Counted from the stretch's first letter, positions 37,042-50,016 are shown. The stretch is 64,000 bases of DNA from Buchnera aphidicola (Ceratovacuna japonica) (GCA_024349705.1 AP026065.1:310001-374000); one strand, 5' to 3'. The notes: generated from the sequence alone by a model not told the origin. Numbers and translations: made by a program.

Positions 37042-38466
37042 CTATTTTTGTTTAACTTTCCAAAAAGTTTGATCATTATTATCTTCTAACAAAAATCCTA
37101 TTGAATTAATTCTTTTTCTAATACAGTCAGATTTACTCCAATTTTTATTTTTTCTAGACAATGATCTTATGTGTATTAAAATTTCTACTTTATAAATAGA
37201 AATTTTATTTTTAATTATTTTAAAATTATATTTTTTAAAAAAATCATTACAATTTAAATAAAAAAAACCTAATATTCTTCCTAAATAAATTAATTTTGTA
37301 GCTAAAATGTTTGAATTAGTAGTATTAACATTTTTTTCTATATTTATTTTTTTAGCAATATTAAATAATATAGAAATTGCCTTTGGAGTGTTAAAATCAT
37401 CATTCATTGCATTCACGAACTTTTTATGAAAAATATCAGATTCTTTTGTAATAGAATTGTTAGTTTTTGTATTTAATATAGAATAATATAACCTTTCTAC
37501 AGACAATCTAGATATTTTAAAACTATATTTATTATAAATTAACGGCTTTCTATAATGAGTAGATAAAAAAAAATATCTTATAGTATCAGAATCATAATTT
37601 AACATAGCTTGTTTTAAACTATAATTATTATTTAAAGACTTGGACATTTTAAGTTTATTAAAAATTAATAAACCAGAATGTATCCAATAATTAACATATT
37701 TTTTATTTTTTAAAAAACAAGAAGATTGAGATCTTTGATTTTCATGATGAGGAAATAATAAATCTAAACCACCTCCATGTATATCTAAAACTTTACCACA
37801 ATATTTATAACTTAATGCAGAACATTCAATATGCCATCCAGGCCTTCCATAACCCCATGGTGATTTCCATACTACTTTATTAATGTACTTTTTATCATTT
37901 ATATCTACTAGTTTCCATAAAACAAAATCTTGACTTTTTTTTTTATTCAAAAAGTTAAAATCATCACTATTATTTATTAAATTAGATAATACCTGCTTAG
38001 ATAGTTTTCCATATGAATCAAAACTAGATATAGAAAACATAACATCACCATTATTAGATATATATGCGTTATTTAAATCTAATAATTTTTTTATAAATTT
38101 AATTATTATTTTTATATTTTTTGTAACTCTAGGTTCAAATTTAGGTGGTAAAATATTTAAATTTAAAAAATCGTTCTTCATGTTCTTAATCATTCTGTTT
38201 GTTAGAGAAAAAACATTTTCATTATTTTCTAAAGATCTTTTAATTATTTTATCATCTATATCAGTAATATTTCTAATATATTTAACTTTATATCCAATAT
38301 ACTTTAAATATCTTATTAACATATCAAAAACTATAAAAGTTCTACCATGACCTAAATGACAAAGATCATAAACAGTAATTCCACACACATAAATAATAAC
38401 CTTTTTAAAAAAAAAGGTTTTAAATTTTTCTTTAGAATTTTTTAAAATATTAAAAATCTTCAACAT
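37042..38466 (-). CDS. cysS: Cysteinyl-tRNA synthetase
   Basis: Class I synthetase charging tRNA-Cys. From ATG 38466 it has 474 residues (E. coli 461) and starts MLKIFNILKNSKEKFK, matching E. coli. The frame is open further upstream, but that part is 5S rRNA. Motifs: zinc-site YVCGITVYDLCHLGHGRT with the HIGH-like box, NITDIDDKIIKR, FVLWK, GRPGWHIECSA, GGGLDLLFPHHENQ and KMSKS. Only 27 bases separate it from 5S rRNA on the same strand, so it may be read from the rRNA transcript. Confidence 0.97.
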   Translation of the reverse strand: MLKIFNILKNSKEKFKTFFFKKVIIYVCGITVYDLCHLGHGRTFIVFDMLIRYLKYIGYKVKYIRNITDIDDKIIKRSLENNENVFSLTNRMIKNMKNDFLNLNILPPKFEPRVTKNIKIIIKFIKKLLDLNNAYISNNGDVMFSISSFDSYGKLSKQVLSNLINNSDDFNFLNKKKSQDFVLWKLVDINDKKYINKVVWKSPWGYGRPGWHIECSALSYKYCGKVLDIHGGGLDLLFPHHENQRSQSSCFLKNKKYVNYWIHSGLLIFNKLKMSKSLNNNYSLKQAMLNYDSDTIRYFFLSTHYRKPLIYNKYSFKISRLSVERLYYSILNTKTNNSITKESDIFHKKFVNAMNDDFNTPKAISILFNIAKKINIEKNVNTTNSNILATKLIYLGRILGFFYLNCNDFFKKYNFKIIKNKISIYKVEILIHIRSLSRKNKNWSKSDCIRKRINSIGFLLEDNNDQTFWKVKQK

Positions 38467-38493
38467 AAATATCTCTAAAAAATATATTATAAG

Positions 38494-38611
38494 ATCCTGG
38501 CAATTGCCTACTCTCACACAAGGAGACCTTGTAATACCATCGGTGTTGAAATGTTTCACTTCTGAGTTCGGTATGGATTCAGGTGGTACCATAACACTAT
38601 ATTACCAGGAT
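38494..38611 (-). rRNA. rrf: 5S ribosomal RNA
   Basis: On the minus strand about 118 bases match 5S rRNA: 5' ATCCTGG pairs with 3' CCAGGAT. Conserved stretches include GGTACCACCTGA, CCGAACTCAGAAGTGAAA, CCGATGGTA and GAGAGTAGG. The exact ends are uncertain by 1-2 bases. It follows the 23S gene by about 90 bases. The expected long frame across this segment is not a gene. Confidence 0.96.
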
Positions 38612-38701
38612 CTAAAAAAAATAGTTCAAAAAAAATTATGCATAAAATTTTTTATAAAATAACAGAAAAAAACAAAACTAATAAAACATTTCTGGTGTTG
38701 T

Positions 38702-41672
<2,971 letters not shown>

Positions 41673-41695
41673 TTACAACCCACAAATGTTTTACT
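41673..41695 (-). other. 5' arm of the 23S RNase III processing stem
   Basis: Upstream flank AAAACATTT...GGGTTGT pairs with the downstream flank ACAACACC..AAATGTTTT at 38683-38701 and extends the terminal helix of 23S. This is the usual precursor stem cut by RNase III. Nine plus about seven pairs are visible with a small internal loop. Confidence 0.7.
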
Positions 41696-41743
41696 TATAT
41701 TATTTTAATAAAAAATATAATTAAAAATTTTGTTTAATTCTGA

Positions 41744-41757
41744 TTTTTTAAAGAGCA
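41744..41757 (-). promoter_or_regulatory. boxA antitermination element
   Basis: On the minus strand TGCTCTTTAAAAAA lies between tRNA-Glu and 23S. The boxA of the E. coli 16S-23S spacer is TGCTCTTTAACAA, so the first ten bases are identical. It should recruit NusB and NusE (S10), both encoded in this window, to the rRNA transcript. Confidence 0.8.
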
Positions 41758-41837
41758 TTATTATTAATTTAACTATATAAAATTAAATTAACAATAACAT
41801 GAAAAGATAAAATAGTATAGTAAAAATTAATAATTAT

Positions 41838-41910
41838 TGTCCCCTAGGGGATTTGAACCCCTGTTGCCGCCGTGAAAGGGCAGTGTCCTGGACCTCTAGA
41901 CGAAGGGGAC
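41838..41910 (-). tRNA. tRNA-Glu (UUC)
   Basis: Cloverleaf on the minus strand, with acceptor GTCCCCT/AGGGGAC, anticodon loop CTTTCAC (UUC) and T arm ACAGGGGTTCAAATCCCCT. The body is nearly identical to E. coli tRNA-Glu. The discriminator is A instead of the E. coli G, and CCA is not encoded. In E. coli it sits in the 16S-23S spacer; here it heads the 23S-5S unit. Confidence 0.97.
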
Positions 41911-41966
41911 TAAAACATTAAAATTAAATTTTTTCAACAATAAAATTTTGTATACTACAAATATTA

Positions 41967-41994
41967 ATACTACATAATGAAAAAAAAGAGTCAA
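41967..41994 (-). promoter_or_regulatory. Putative promoter of the tRNA-Glu-23S-5S unit
   Basis: On the minus strand TTGACT (41989-41994), a 16-base spacer and TAGTAT (41967-41972) lie about 60 bases before tRNA-Glu. A near-consensus -35 box is uncommon in this DNA. It fits a new promoter needed after the split from 16S. Confidence 0.5.
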
Positions 41995-42025
41995 GAAGTT
42001 TATTAAATTATTTTTATTAAAAAAA

Positions 42026-42883
42026 CTAATTTTTTTTATTTTTTAGCTTTTTTATGGTCTTTTCTACATCAGGAAATTTTTTATGCCATAAAAAACAAGA
42101 ATGAGCGGCTTGGCTTACAAGCATACCTATACCATCTTTTAGATAAAAGGCTCCATATTTTTTGCATAATTTTAAAAAAGGAGTATGTTCTCCATTTTTC
42201 TTAAAATATAAATCATAACAACGAACATTTTTTGAAATAATACATTTAGGAATATCTGGAACTTTATTAAATATTCCACTAGAAGTAGCATTTATTATTA
42301 AATTAAAATTATATTTTATTATTTCATTTTTATTTACACAAAATATGTTACCAAAATTACTAAATTTTTCTGATAAAATTTTTGATTTATAAAAAGTTCT
42401 ATTATATATATATAATTTATTATTTTTAGAAATTAAATTAGGAACTATTCCATATGCAGCACCTCCTGAACCAATTATTAAAATATTATTATTTTTTTTC
42501 AAAAATTTTAACCTAATTAAATCATCTAAAATTCCTATTCCATCAGTATTATCTCCAAGTAAAAATTTTTTTTTAACTTTTTTTAAAGTATTTACTGATT
42601 GAGAAATTTTCGCTCTTTTAGTCAAAAAATTTGTATATTTTATAACTTCTTTTTTGAACGGTGTTGTTACGTTTGCTCCTAAATTATACTTTTTTTTAAA
42701 AAACTTGTTTAAAAATTCTTTTAAATCATTTTTAGGAGTTAATGTAGTATTATAAAAATATTTAATATTTATCTGTTTAGAAAAAATTTTATGAATTATT
42801 GGAGATAAAGAATGACTTACAGGATTTCCAAAAAGAGAAAAAAAAATATTATTTGAACTAATCATTTCTAATATATTCTCCAT
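42026..42883 (-). CDS. aroE: Shikimate dehydrogenase
   Basis: NADP-dependent enzyme of the shikimate pathway leading to phenylalanine, tyrosine and tryptophan for the host. It has 285 residues from ATG 42883, or 279 from ATG 42865 (E. coli 272). Shikimate-binding parts are FGNPVSHSLSPIIH and ANVTTPFKKEV with the catalytic Lys; DNTDGIGI and the dinucleotide-binding IGSGGAAYGIVP follow. GGAG upstream fits 42865 better, but both are possible. It overlaps the end of tsaC, so translation is probably coupled. Confidence 0.96.
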   Translation of the reverse strand: MENILEMISSNNIFFSLFGNPVSHSLSPIIHKIFSKQINIKYFYNTTLTPKNDLKEFLNKFFKKKYNLGANVTTPFKKEVIKYTNFLTKRAKISQSVNTLKKVKKKFLLGDNTDGIGILDDLIRLKFLKKNNNILIIGSGGAAYGIVPNLISKNNKLYIYNRTFYKSKILSEKFSNFGNIFCVNKNEIIKYNFNLIINATSSGIFNKVPDIPKCIISKNVRCYDLYFKKNGEHTPFLKLCKKYGAFYLKDGIGMLVSQAAHSCFLWHKKFPDVEKTIKKLKNKKN

Positions 42884-43427
42884 TTATAATATTTATTATT
42901 GTAGAAGGACTTTTTTTTAAATTTACATAACCGTTCATAATACAAATTTTTTTTCCAAATTGACATAAAATCTCTTTTATATTTCTACAAGGTTTAAAAC
43001 CACTTAAATTAGCACTAGTAGATATTATAGCTTTACCAAAATTTTTACATAAACTTTTCACAAATTTATTTTTTGTTATTCTAACAGCAACAAATTTTGA
43101 GTTCCCTCTTATATATAATGAAACATTTTTTTTAGCTGGATGTAAAAGAGTAAAGTTTCCAGGCCAAAGTTTATAAAATTTTCTAATATTTTTCTTTGGA
43201 ACATTTTTTATAGATATATATTTTTTTATATATTTATAATCAGATGATATTATTATAAGACCTTTATCAACACTTCTATTTTTTATTTTTAACAAATTTA
43301 TAATAGCTTTATCATTGTCAGGATCACATCCAAGCCCAAATACTGACTCAGTGGGATATATAATTAATTTACCATTTTTTAAATTAATTACACACTTGTT
43401 AATATTTTTTTGACATTCAATATACAT
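42858..43427 (-). CDS. tsaC: Threonylcarbamoyl-AMP synthase
   Basis: Makes threonylcarbamoyl-AMP for the t6A modification at position 37 of ANN-decoding tRNAs. It has 189 residues (E. coli 190). YrdC-family landmarks are YPTESVFGLGCDPDN, KNRSVDKGLIIISS, WPGNFTLL and ISTSANLSG. It is followed by aroE with an overlap, as in E. coli. The gene was formerly called yrdC or rimN. Confidence 0.96.
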   Translation of the reverse strand: MYIECQKNINKCVINLKNGKLIIYPTESVFGLGCDPDNDKAIINLLKIKNRSVDKGLIIISSDYKYIKKYISIKNVPKKNIRKFYKLWPGNFTLLHPAKKNVSLYIRGNSKFVAVRITKNKFVKSLCKNFGKAIISTSANLSGFKPCRNIKEILCQFGKKICIMNGYVNLKKSPSTIINIINGEYIRND

Positions 43428-43602
43428 AAAAAATTATGTTTATATTAAATTAAAATATTATAAAAACATATATAATAATTTTATATTGATTTATTTTATT
43501 TAATTTAAGATAATAAAAATTATGTAAATAAAAAATAATATCATATAAAAAAATTATTTGAAATAAAAAGTATAATAAAAAACTATAAAAAACAAAAATA
43601 TT

Positions 43603-44106
43603 ATGAAGATATTTAAAATATTGAAATATCCTAATAAAAAATTAAGATATATTTCCAAACCTGTTATAAAAATAGATAAAAATATTCATAACATAATAGA
43701 TAGAATGTTCAAAACTATGATATTAGAAAATGGAATAGGATTATCTGCTATACAAGTTGGGATACCATTACAAATAATTACAATATTAGATACAAAAAAC
43801 ATTAATAATAAAATTACTATAATAAACCCTAAAATAATAAAAAAAAAAAAAAAAATATTAGAAAGTGAAGGATGTCTTTCATTTCCTAATCAGTATGCTT
43901 ATGTTCCAAGATATAAATATTTAAATATAAAAGCTTTAAATTATTTTGGAAAAAATATAGTAATAAATGCAAAATCTATTATGTCGATATGTATCCAACA
44001 TGAGATTGATCACTTATTAGGAAAACTTTTTATAGATTATCTTTCTGATTTAAAAAAAAATATTATAAAAAAAAAAATGAAAAAAATGTATAGAAAAATA
44101 AAATGA
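43603..44106 (+). CDS. def: Peptide deformylase
   Basis: Metalloenzyme that removes the formyl group from nascent proteins. It has 167 residues (E. coli 169). The three motifs are GIGLSAIQVG, EGCLSFP (metal ligand Cys about 91) and QHEIDH (metal ligands His about 133 and 137, catalytic Glu 134). fmt overlaps its end by 4 bases, so addition and removal of formyl groups are encoded together. Confidence 0.98.
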   Translation: MKIFKILKYPNKKLRYISKPVIKIDKNIHNIIDRMFKTMILENGIGLSAIQVGIPLQIITILDTKNINNKITIINPKIIKKKKKILESEGCLSFPNQYAYVPRYKYLNIKALNYFGKNIVINAKSIMSICIQHEIDHLLGKLFIDYLSDLKKNIIKKKMKKMYRKIK

Positions 44107-45044
44107 AAAAAAAAAAAAAACTAAAAATAGTTTTCGCAGGAACAACTAATTTTTCTAAAAAACATTTAAAAGCTCTAATAAAATCTAATTATGAAATAGT
44201 GAAAGTAATAACAAAAAAAAAATTTTTTAAAAAAAAATATATATCTGAAGTAGAAAAAATTGCAAAAAAAAATTATATTTCAATAATATCAGAAAATAAT
44301 TTAAATGACTTAAAAATAATAAAAGAAATAAAAAAAGAAAAACCAGATATAATGATAATAGTTGCATATGGTATTAAAATACCTAAACAAATAATAAAAA
44401 TATTTCCATTAAAAGCAATAAATATACATCCATCTATTTTACCAAGGTGGAGAGGAGCCTCTCCTATACAAAGAGCAATATTAAATGGAGACAAAATAAC
44501 TGGAGTTAGCACTATATTAATAAATCAAAAAATTGATTCAGGAGATATATTAAATAAAAAAATATGCAAAATAGAAAAAAAAGATACGTTTTTAAGTTTA
44601 TCTAAAAAATTATGTAATATTGGAATAAAATCTATGTTTTTGACTTTAAAAAACATTAATATAAAAAAAATATATAAACAAAAAAATATAAAAAATAAAA
44701 ATTTATATGCAACTAAAATAAACAAGTCAGAAACTAAATTAATATGGTCTAAAAAAGCAAAATATTTAGAAAGATCTATAAGAGCTTTTTTTCCAAAACC
44801 TGGAAGTTATTTTATATATAAAAAAAAAAGAGTTAAAGTTATTAAATCTGAAATATTATTTTCTAAAAAAAAATATTCATGTGGAAAAATATTAAAAATT
44901 TCAAAAAATGGAATATATATAGGAACTAAAAAAAATTGTTTAATAATAAAAAAAATACAAATAGAAGGAAAAAAAATAATAAATTCTATAGAAATATATA
45001 ATGGATATAAAAATTTTTTCAAATCTGGAAGTACTATCAAATAA
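44103..45044 (+). CDS. fmt: Methionyl-tRNA formyltransferase
   Basis: Formylates the initiator Met-tRNA using 10-formyl-THF from FolD. It has 313 residues (E. coli 315). The N-terminal domain carries the catalytic Asn-His region INIHPSILPRWRGASPIQRA and the Asp in KIDSGDIL. The C-terminal tRNA-binding domain is diverged and lysine rich. It starts in the ATGA overlap with def. Its substrate tRNA in this window has an altered 1-72 mismatch, which this enzyme must still recognise. rsmB and trkA that follow in E. coli are gone. Confidence 0.97.
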   Translation: MKKKKKLKIVFAGTTNFSKKHLKALIKSNYEIVKVITKKKFFKKKYISEVEKIAKKNYISIISENNLNDLKIIKEIKKEKPDIMIIVAYGIKIPKQIIKIFPLKAINIHPSILPRWRGASPIQRAILNGDKITGVSTILINQKIDSGDILNKKICKIEKKDTFLSLSKKLCNIGIKSMFLTLKNINIKKIYKQKNIKNKNLYATKINKSETKLIWSKKAKYLERSIRAFFPKPGSYFIYKKKRVKVIKSEILFSKKKYSCGKILKISKNGIYIGTKKNCLIIKKIQIEGKKIINSIEIYNGYKNFFKSGSTIK

Positions 45045-45069
45045 AAAATAAATTTTATAGAAAAAATTT

Positions 45070-45109
45070 ATATAAATAATAGTTATAAAAAAATAACTAT
45101 TATTTATAT
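45070..45109. terminator. Bidirectional terminator between fmt and rplQ
   Basis: A perfect 17-bp inverted repeat (core AATAATAGTTAT / ATAACTATTATT) closes a 6-A loop. A T run follows on the plus strand and a T-rich stretch on the minus strand. It lies between convergent fmt and the end of the long ribosomal protein operon, so it can stop both. A perfect 17-bp stem is unlikely by chance even at this AT content. Confidence 0.8.
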
Positions 45110-45138
45110 TTTTTTATATATAAGATATTTATACATTT

Positions 45139-45525
45139 TTATGATTTTTTTTTAATAACATTATTTTTTTTTCTGTCTACTAGCTCTATATAAGACATTA
45201 AAGAGTTATCACCTTTTCTAAATCCACATTTTAAAATTCTAGTATATCCACCTTTTCTTTCAAAAAAAAATGGAGCTATATCAACAAAAAGTTTTTTAAC
45301 AATATCCAAATTTCTTATTCTAGAGAAAACAATTCTTCTATTATGTACAGAATCTTTCTTAGAAATAGTAATTATCCTTTCTGAAAATCTTCTTAACTCT
45401 TTAGCTTTTGCAAGAGTAGTTTTAATTCTTTCATATTTAAATAAAGAACATATCATATTTCTAATCATAGATTTAAAATGACTTCTGGTTCTATTAAACT
45501 TTTTACCAGATTTTTTATGTCTCAT
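45139..45525 (-). CDS. rplQ: 50S ribosomal protein L17
   Basis: Large-subunit protein lying near the exit tunnel. From ATG 45525 it has 128 residues (E. coli 127) and starts [13 protein letters not shown], as in the family. An ATG five codons earlier is part of the GGAG ribosome site and is not the start. The family stretch [16 protein letters not shown] is present, and the E. coli-type C-terminal SYIELVDR is retained. It is the last gene of the alpha operon. Confidence 0.98.
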   Translation of the reverse strand: MRHKKSGKKFNRTRSHFKSMIRNMICSLFKYERIKTTLAKAKELRRFSERIITISKKDSVHNRRIVFSRIRNLDIVKKLFVDIAPFFFERKGGYTRILKCGFRKGDNSLMSYIELVDRKKNNVIKKKS

Positions 45526-45584
45526 AAAAAAATTCTCCAAAAAATATAATGTTTATAAAAAATTTAAAAATAATTATAAAAAAA

Positions 45585-46574
45585 TTATTCTAATAAATCT
45601 TTAGGAGGCCAATTTTTTAATTGTGTTCCTAAAAACAAATTTTTAGAAGAAAGAACATCTTTTATTTCAGTAAGAGATTTTTTTCCTAAATTAGGAGTTT
45701 TTAATAACTCTACTTCTGTTTTTTGTATTAAATCACCTATGTAATGTATAGACTCAGATTTTAAACAATTAGCTGATCTAACAGTTAATTCTAAATCATC
45801 TACAGGTCTTAACAATGCTGGATCAAATTTAGGTTTTTTTTCTTTAACTTTATCCTGCTTAAGATCTCTTAAATATATAAATGATTCTAATTGTTCGTAT
45901 AAAATTGTAGAAGCATATCTTATTGCACTTTCTGGGTCTATTGTTCCATTAGTTTCTATAAATATAATTAATTTATCTAAATCAGTTCTTTGTTTAACTC
46001 TAGCTGACTCTACATTATAAGATATATGATTAATAGGACTATACCAAGCATCAAGTAAAATTCTTCCCAAAGAAGCATCTCTGTTTTCATCATTTACTCT
46101 AGAAGATGCCGGAGAATATCCTATACCTTTTTCTACTTTCATTCTTATTTTAATAGATGAGTTTTTAGAAGTCAGACTACAAATAAAATGTTTTAATTTT
46201 GTTATTTCTATGTCTCCATTATGAGAAATGTCTGAAGCAATAACTTTACACTCTCCATGCTTTTCTATAGTAATAAATGAAAAATCTTTACTATGCATCT
46301 TTATTGGAAGATCTTTTATATTTAGTAATATATCTATTATATCTTCTTTCACACCATCTTTAGTACTATATTCATGTAAAATTCCTTCTATATACACTTC
46401 TGTAATTGCACATCCAGGAATAGAAGACAACAATATTCTTCTTAAAGCATTCCCCAAAGTATGACCAAATCCTCTTTCTAAAGGTTCTAAAGTTACTCTA
46501 GATTTATTAGAACTAATTTTTTTTATATCAACTACTTTGGGTTTTAATAGTGTAGAGATAAAACTGTGATACAT
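45585..46574 (-). CDS. rpoA: RNA polymerase alpha subunit
   Basis: Dimerising core subunit of RNA polymerase with 329 residues, identical in length to E. coli. The N-terminal domain includes [20 protein letters not shown] and later [14 protein letters not shown] linker near residues 235-250 leads to the C-terminal domain [13 protein letters not shown], which keeps the arginine equivalent to E. coli R265 used for UP elements and activators. It lies between rpsD and rplQ. It is also the polymerase that would have to slip at the recC and adk poly(A) tracts. Confidence 0.99.
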   Translation of the reverse strand: MYHSFISTLLKPKVVDIKKISSNKSRVTLEPLERGFGHTLGNALRRILLSSIPGCAITEVYIEGILHEYSTKDGVKEDIIDILLNIKDLPIKMHSKDFSFITIEKHGECKVIASDISHNGDIEITKLKHFICSLTSKNSSIKIRMKVEKGIGYSPASSRVNDENRDASLGRILLDAWYSPINHISYNVESARVKQRTDLDKLIIFIETNGTIDPESAIRYASTILYEQLESFIYLRDLKQDKVKEKKPKFDPALLRPVDDLELTVRSANCLKSESIHYIGDLIQKTEVELLKTPNLGKKSLTEIKDVLSSKNLFLGTQLKNWPPKDLLE

Positions 46575-46604
46575 AATACCTCCATTATTAAATTAAAACA
46601 AATA

Positions 46605-47225
46605 TTATTTAGAATAAAATTCAACTATAAGATGCTCATTAATATCAGAGGACAAATCATTTCTTTCAGGAATTTGTTTAAAAGTACCAACCATATTAGA
46701 AACATTTACATCTACCCACAAAAATTTCTCGTATTGCTTAGAAATTTCTAAAGAAGCTTTTATTCTAGATTGTTTTTTAGCGCTTTTTTTTATTTCTATT
46801 ACATCATTTATATTTACTTGATACGATGGAATATTTACTATACTGTTATTAACTAAAATAGATTTATGATTAACTAACTGTCTAGATTCTGATCTAGTAC
46901 TTCCAAAACCCATCCTATATACTATATTATCCAATCTTCTTTCTAATAATATCAATAAGTTTTCTCCAGTATTACCTTTTATTTTAGACGCTTTTTTATA
47001 ATAATTTCTAAATTGTTTTTCTAAAATTCCATATAATCTTTTTACTTTTTGCTTTTCTCTAAATTGTACACCATAATCTGAAATTCTATTTTTTTTAATA
47101 CCATGCTGTCCTGGAAAACTAGAAATTTTACATTTAGTATCTATAGATCTTAATCCTGATTTTAAAAATAAATCAGTTCCTTCTCTTCTGCTCAATCTTA
47201 ATTTAGGTCCTAAATATTTTGCCAT
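46605..47225 (-). CDS. rpsD: 30S ribosomal protein S4
   Basis: Primary 16S-binding assembly protein with 206 residues, the E. coli length. It starts [19 protein letters not shown] and includes the S4 RNA-binding domain ([26 protein letters not shown]). The C-terminal region [18 protein letters not shown] matches. In E. coli S4 represses the alpha operon; whether that control persists here cannot be seen. Located between rpsK and rpoA. Confidence 0.98.
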   Translation of the reverse strand: MAKYLGPKLRLSRREGTDLFLKSGLRSIDTKCKISSFPGQHGIKKNRISDYGVQFREKQKVKRLYGILEKQFRNYYKKASKIKGNTGENLLILLERRLDNIVYRMGFGSTRSESRQLVNHKSILVNNSIVNIPSYQVNINDVIEIKKSAKKQSRIKASLEISKQYEKFLWVDVNVSNMVGTFKQIPERNDLSSDINEHLIVEFYSK

Positions 47226-47247
47226 TTGTTTTTCCTAATGATAAAGT

Positions 47248-47643
47248 TTATACTCTTCTTTTTTTTGGAGGTCTACATCCATTATGAGGTATAGGAGTTA
47301 CATCAATAATATTTGTTATATTAAATCCTATAGAATTAAAAGCTCTTATTGCTGACTCTCTTCCAGGACCTGGACCTTTTACCATAATTTCTAAATTTTT
47401 TATATTATAAGGCTTTACTAATTCCGCACATTTTTCAGCTGCTATTTGAGCTGCAAATGGAGTAGATTTTCTAGATCCTCTAAAACCAGATCCTCCAGCT
47501 GTAGCCCATCCTAATGTATTTCCTTTTTTATCTGTAATAGAAACAATAGTGTTATTGAAAGAAGCATGAATATGAGCTATTCCATCTGTAACATATTTTT
47601 TAATCTTTTTTTTATATTTTGTTGAACTTTTTTTCATTTTCAA
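47248..47643 (-). CDS. rpsK: 30S ribosomal protein S11
   Basis: Platform protein of the small subunit, 131 residues (E. coli 129). The conserved core is [35 protein letters not shown] and [13 protein letters not shown], and it ends in [11 protein letters not shown]. The N-terminus is lysine rich; an ATG two codons later is an equally possible start. Between rpsM and rpsD in the standard alpha operon order. Confidence 0.98.
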   Translation of the reverse strand: MKMKKSSTKYKKKIKKYVTDGIAHIHASFNNTIVSITDKKGNTLGWATAGGSGFRGSRKSTPFAAQIAAEKCAELVKPYNIKNLEIMVKGPGPGRESAIRAFNSIGFNITNIIDVTPIPHNGCRPPKKRRV

Positions 47644-47665
47644 TACTCATTTTTAATATAATAAA

Positions 47666-48022
47666 TTATTTTTTTAATATTTTTCTAGGTCCTTTTCTAG
47701 TTCTAGCGTTTGTTTTAGTTCTTTGTCCTCTTACTGGAAGTCCTTTTCTATGCCTTAAACCTCTATAACAACCTAAATCCATTAATCTTTTTATACACAA
47801 TTTATTTTTTCTTCTTAGATCACCTTCTATTATAAATTTAGATACTTTTTCTCTTAGTAAATCTAATGTTTTATCATCTAATGAACCTATTTTTGAAAAA
47901 TATGATATATTTAAATTTTTACAAATATAATTGGCTCTAGATATTCCAATTCCATATATCATACTTAATGCTATATTTACATGTTTATTATTTTCTATGT
48001 TAATGCCTTGAATACGAATCAT
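47666..48022 (-). CDS. rpsM: 30S ribosomal protein S13
   Basis: Head protein contacting the P-site tRNA and the large subunit. From ATG 48022 it has 118 residues, as in E. coli, starting [14 protein letters not shown]. The frame is open upstream to 48100, but that stretch is not conserved. The C-terminus [18 protein letters not shown] and ARTRKGPRK is strongly conserved. First gene of the alpha operon after rpmJ. Confidence 0.97.
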   Translation of the reverse strand: MIRIQGINIENNKHVNIALSMIYGIGISRANYICKNLNISYFSKIGSLDDKTLDLLREKVSKFIIEGDLRRKNKLCIKRLMDLGCYRGLRHRKGLPVRGQRTKTNARTRKGPRKILKK

Positions 48023-48068
48023 ATTTAATCTAGTTCCTAATTTTAAAAAATTAAAAAAAAATAAAAAA

Positions 48069-48185
48069 TTAACCCTGTCTTTGTTTATGTTTTTTATCAC
48101 TTTTACAAGTTACAATTATTACATTATTTCTTTTTACTATTTTACATAATTTACACATCTTTTTAACTGAAGTTCTAACTTTCAT
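48069..48185 (-). CDS. rpmJ: 50S ribosomal protein L36
   Basis: A 38-residue protein easily missed by length cutoffs. It begins [19 protein letters not shown] and ends [12 protein letters not shown], nearly the E. coli sequence. The zinc-binding residues are present (two Cys in CKLC, one Cys and a His downstream). It lies between secY and rpsM, the standard place. Confidence 0.97.
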   Translation of the reverse strand: MKVRTSVKKMCKLCKIVKRNNVIIVTCKSDKKHKQRQG

Positions 48186-48199
48186 ATATAAACCTTTAA

Positions 48200-49555
48200 T
48201 TAAAAAAAATTATTTTTAACATTTTTATTATATTTCTTAAAATTTTTATAATACATATTTGAAACAATAATATTTTGCACTTGACTTATACAATCTATAA
48301 TAACTACAACTACTATTAATAAAGAAGTTCCTCCAAAATACAAATTAGAATTTAAAAAATATTTTATAAATTCTGGAACCATACAAACAAAAGATATATA
48401 TAAAGAACCTATAAAAGTCAATTTTGTGACAATATTACCAATATATTCAGAAGTTTTATTTCCTGGTCTAATTCCTTTTATAAAAGCTCCAGATTTTTTT
48501 AAATTTTCTGAAGTATCTTTAGAATTAAATGTCAAATTAGTATAAAAAAAACAAAAAAATATAATTAAAAAAACATAACTAAATATATAAAAAAAGCTAT
48601 TTGGTTGCAAGTACTGCAAGAAATTTTCAAGAAAATAACTTCTATGAAAACTAACTATCCAAGAAAAAATAGTATATGGAAGTACAACTATACTTGATGC
48701 AAATATAGCTGGTATTACGCCAACTATGTTTACCTTTATAGGTAAATGACTTATATTATTAGAAGAATATGATCTTTTACTATTATTAGTGTTAGCATAT
48801 TGAACATATATTTTATAATAACTTCTTTCTATAAAAGTGACAAAAAAAATTACTGAAAAAATAAAAAATATTAAAAACAAAAACATAAAATAACTAATAT
48901 TGTCTAATCTAACTTTTTCTATTATACTAATAATAGAATGAGGAATACCAGATATTATTCCTAAAAATATTATTATTGATATTCCATTTCCGATACCATA
49001 TTTAGTAATTAATTCTCCAAGCCATATTAAAAACATAGTTCCTGTAATTAAACTAAAAGTAGATAAAACATAAAAATATATTCCTGGGTTAATAACTAAA
49101 TCTTTAAAAAAGTAAATATGAGGTAAACTTATAGATATGCAAATGGACTGAATAATAGATATAAGAAAAGATAAATATTTAGTATATTTATTAATTTGTC
49201 TTTTTCCAATTTCTCCATTTTTTTTCATATTTTTAAATTTAGAATTAACAAAAGTAAGAAGTTGAACAATTATAGATGAAGATATATATGGCATTATACC
49301 TAAAGAAAAAATAGATGCTTTACCAATAGATCCCCCAGAAAATACATTTAACATATCTAATAAATTACTACTATTTTGATATAATATTTTTGATAATACT
49401 TCTACATTAATACCTGGGACTGGTATTAAAGATCCTATTCTAAATACAATAACTGCTATTATTAAAAAAAAAATTCTGTTTTTTAATTCATTTTCACTTC
49501 TACAAAAATTTTTATTAGATAATTTTTTAATTTTATTATTTAATTTATTTAACAT
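48200..49555 (-). CDS. secY: Protein translocase subunit SecY
   Basis: Central channel of the Sec translocon, 451 residues (E. coli 443), with ten hydrophobic helices. Landmarks are [13 protein letters not shown] in TM1, the plug region [27 protein letters not shown] (in two parts), [11 protein letters not shown] and [20 protein letters not shown]. The C-terminal tail is shorter and asparagine/lysine rich. Together with 4.5S RNA here it supports co-translational export. Between rplO and rpmJ in the spc operon. Confidence 0.97.
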   Translation of the reverse strand: MLNKLNNKIKKLSNKNFCRSENELKNRIFFLIIAVIVFRIGSLIPVPGINVEVLSKILYQNSSNLLDMLNVFSGGSIGKASIFSLGIMPYISSSIIVQLLTFVNSKFKNMKKNGEIGKRQINKYTKYLSFLISIIQSICISISLPHIYFFKDLVINPGIYFYVLSTFSLITGTMFLIWLGELITKYGIGNGISIIIFLGIISGIPHSIISIIEKVRLDNISYFMFLFLIFFIFSVIFFVTFIERSYYKIYVQYANTNNSKRSYSSNNISHLPIKVNIVGVIPAIFASSIVVLPYTIFSWIVSFHRSYFLENFLQYLQPNSFFYIFSYVFLIIFFCFFYTNLTFNSKDTSENLKKSGAFIKGIRPGNKTSEYIGNIVTKLTFIGSLYISFVCMVPEFIKYFLNSNLYFGGTSLLIVVVVIIDCISQVQNIIVSNMYYKNFKKYNKNVKNNFF

Positions 49556-49572
49556 AATATATATTATATTAC

Positions 49573-50010
49573 CTATTTTATTTCACCACCAAGATTTTTT
49601 ATTATAGAGGATATTTTTTTTGTAGTTTTCAAGCCTTCAATAATAATCGACTTATTTATATTTATATCTCCTATGATCTTTACATGTTTTGTATTTTTTT
49701 TAACAATACCATTAATTTTTAACAAATTTAAATTTATTACATCATATTTTTTTAATAAATCTTTTATTCTACAAAATTTTACTTCTTTAGTAAAAATATT
49801 TTTTTTAGATGTAAAACCAAATTTTGGCGATCTTTTATATAAAGGCGTTTGACCGCCTTCAAAACCTATCCTTATTGAAGATCCTTTTCTAGATTTTTGA
49901 CCTTTATGGCCTCTTCCGCAAGTCTTTCCTAATCCAGAACCTATTCCTCTTCCACATCTTTTTTTTCTTTTTGATCTTTCCTGATATAATATTATATTTT
50001 TAAATAACAT
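49573..50010 (-). CDS. rplO: 50S ribosomal protein L15
   Basis: Late-assembly large-subunit protein, 145 residues (E. coli 144). The glycine/basic N-terminal extension is present ([20 protein letters not shown]), followed by [17 protein letters not shown]. The C-terminal globular domain is diverged (the usual signature Gly-Gly appears as NLGGEI). Between rpmD and secY. Confidence 0.97.
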   Translation of the reverse strand: MLFKNIILYQERSKRKKRCGRGIGSGLGKTCGRGHKGQKSRKGSSIRIGFEGGQTPLYKRSPKFGFTSKKNIFTKEVKFCRIKDLLKKYDVINLNLLKINGIVKKNTKHVKIIGDININKSIIIEGLKTTKKISSIIKNLGGEIK

Positions 50011-50016
50011 AAAAAA

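Noticed and set aside
38467..38592. A 42-codon N-terminal extension of cysS
   Set aside because: It is a translation of 5S rRNA sequence; the conserved start is ATG 38466.
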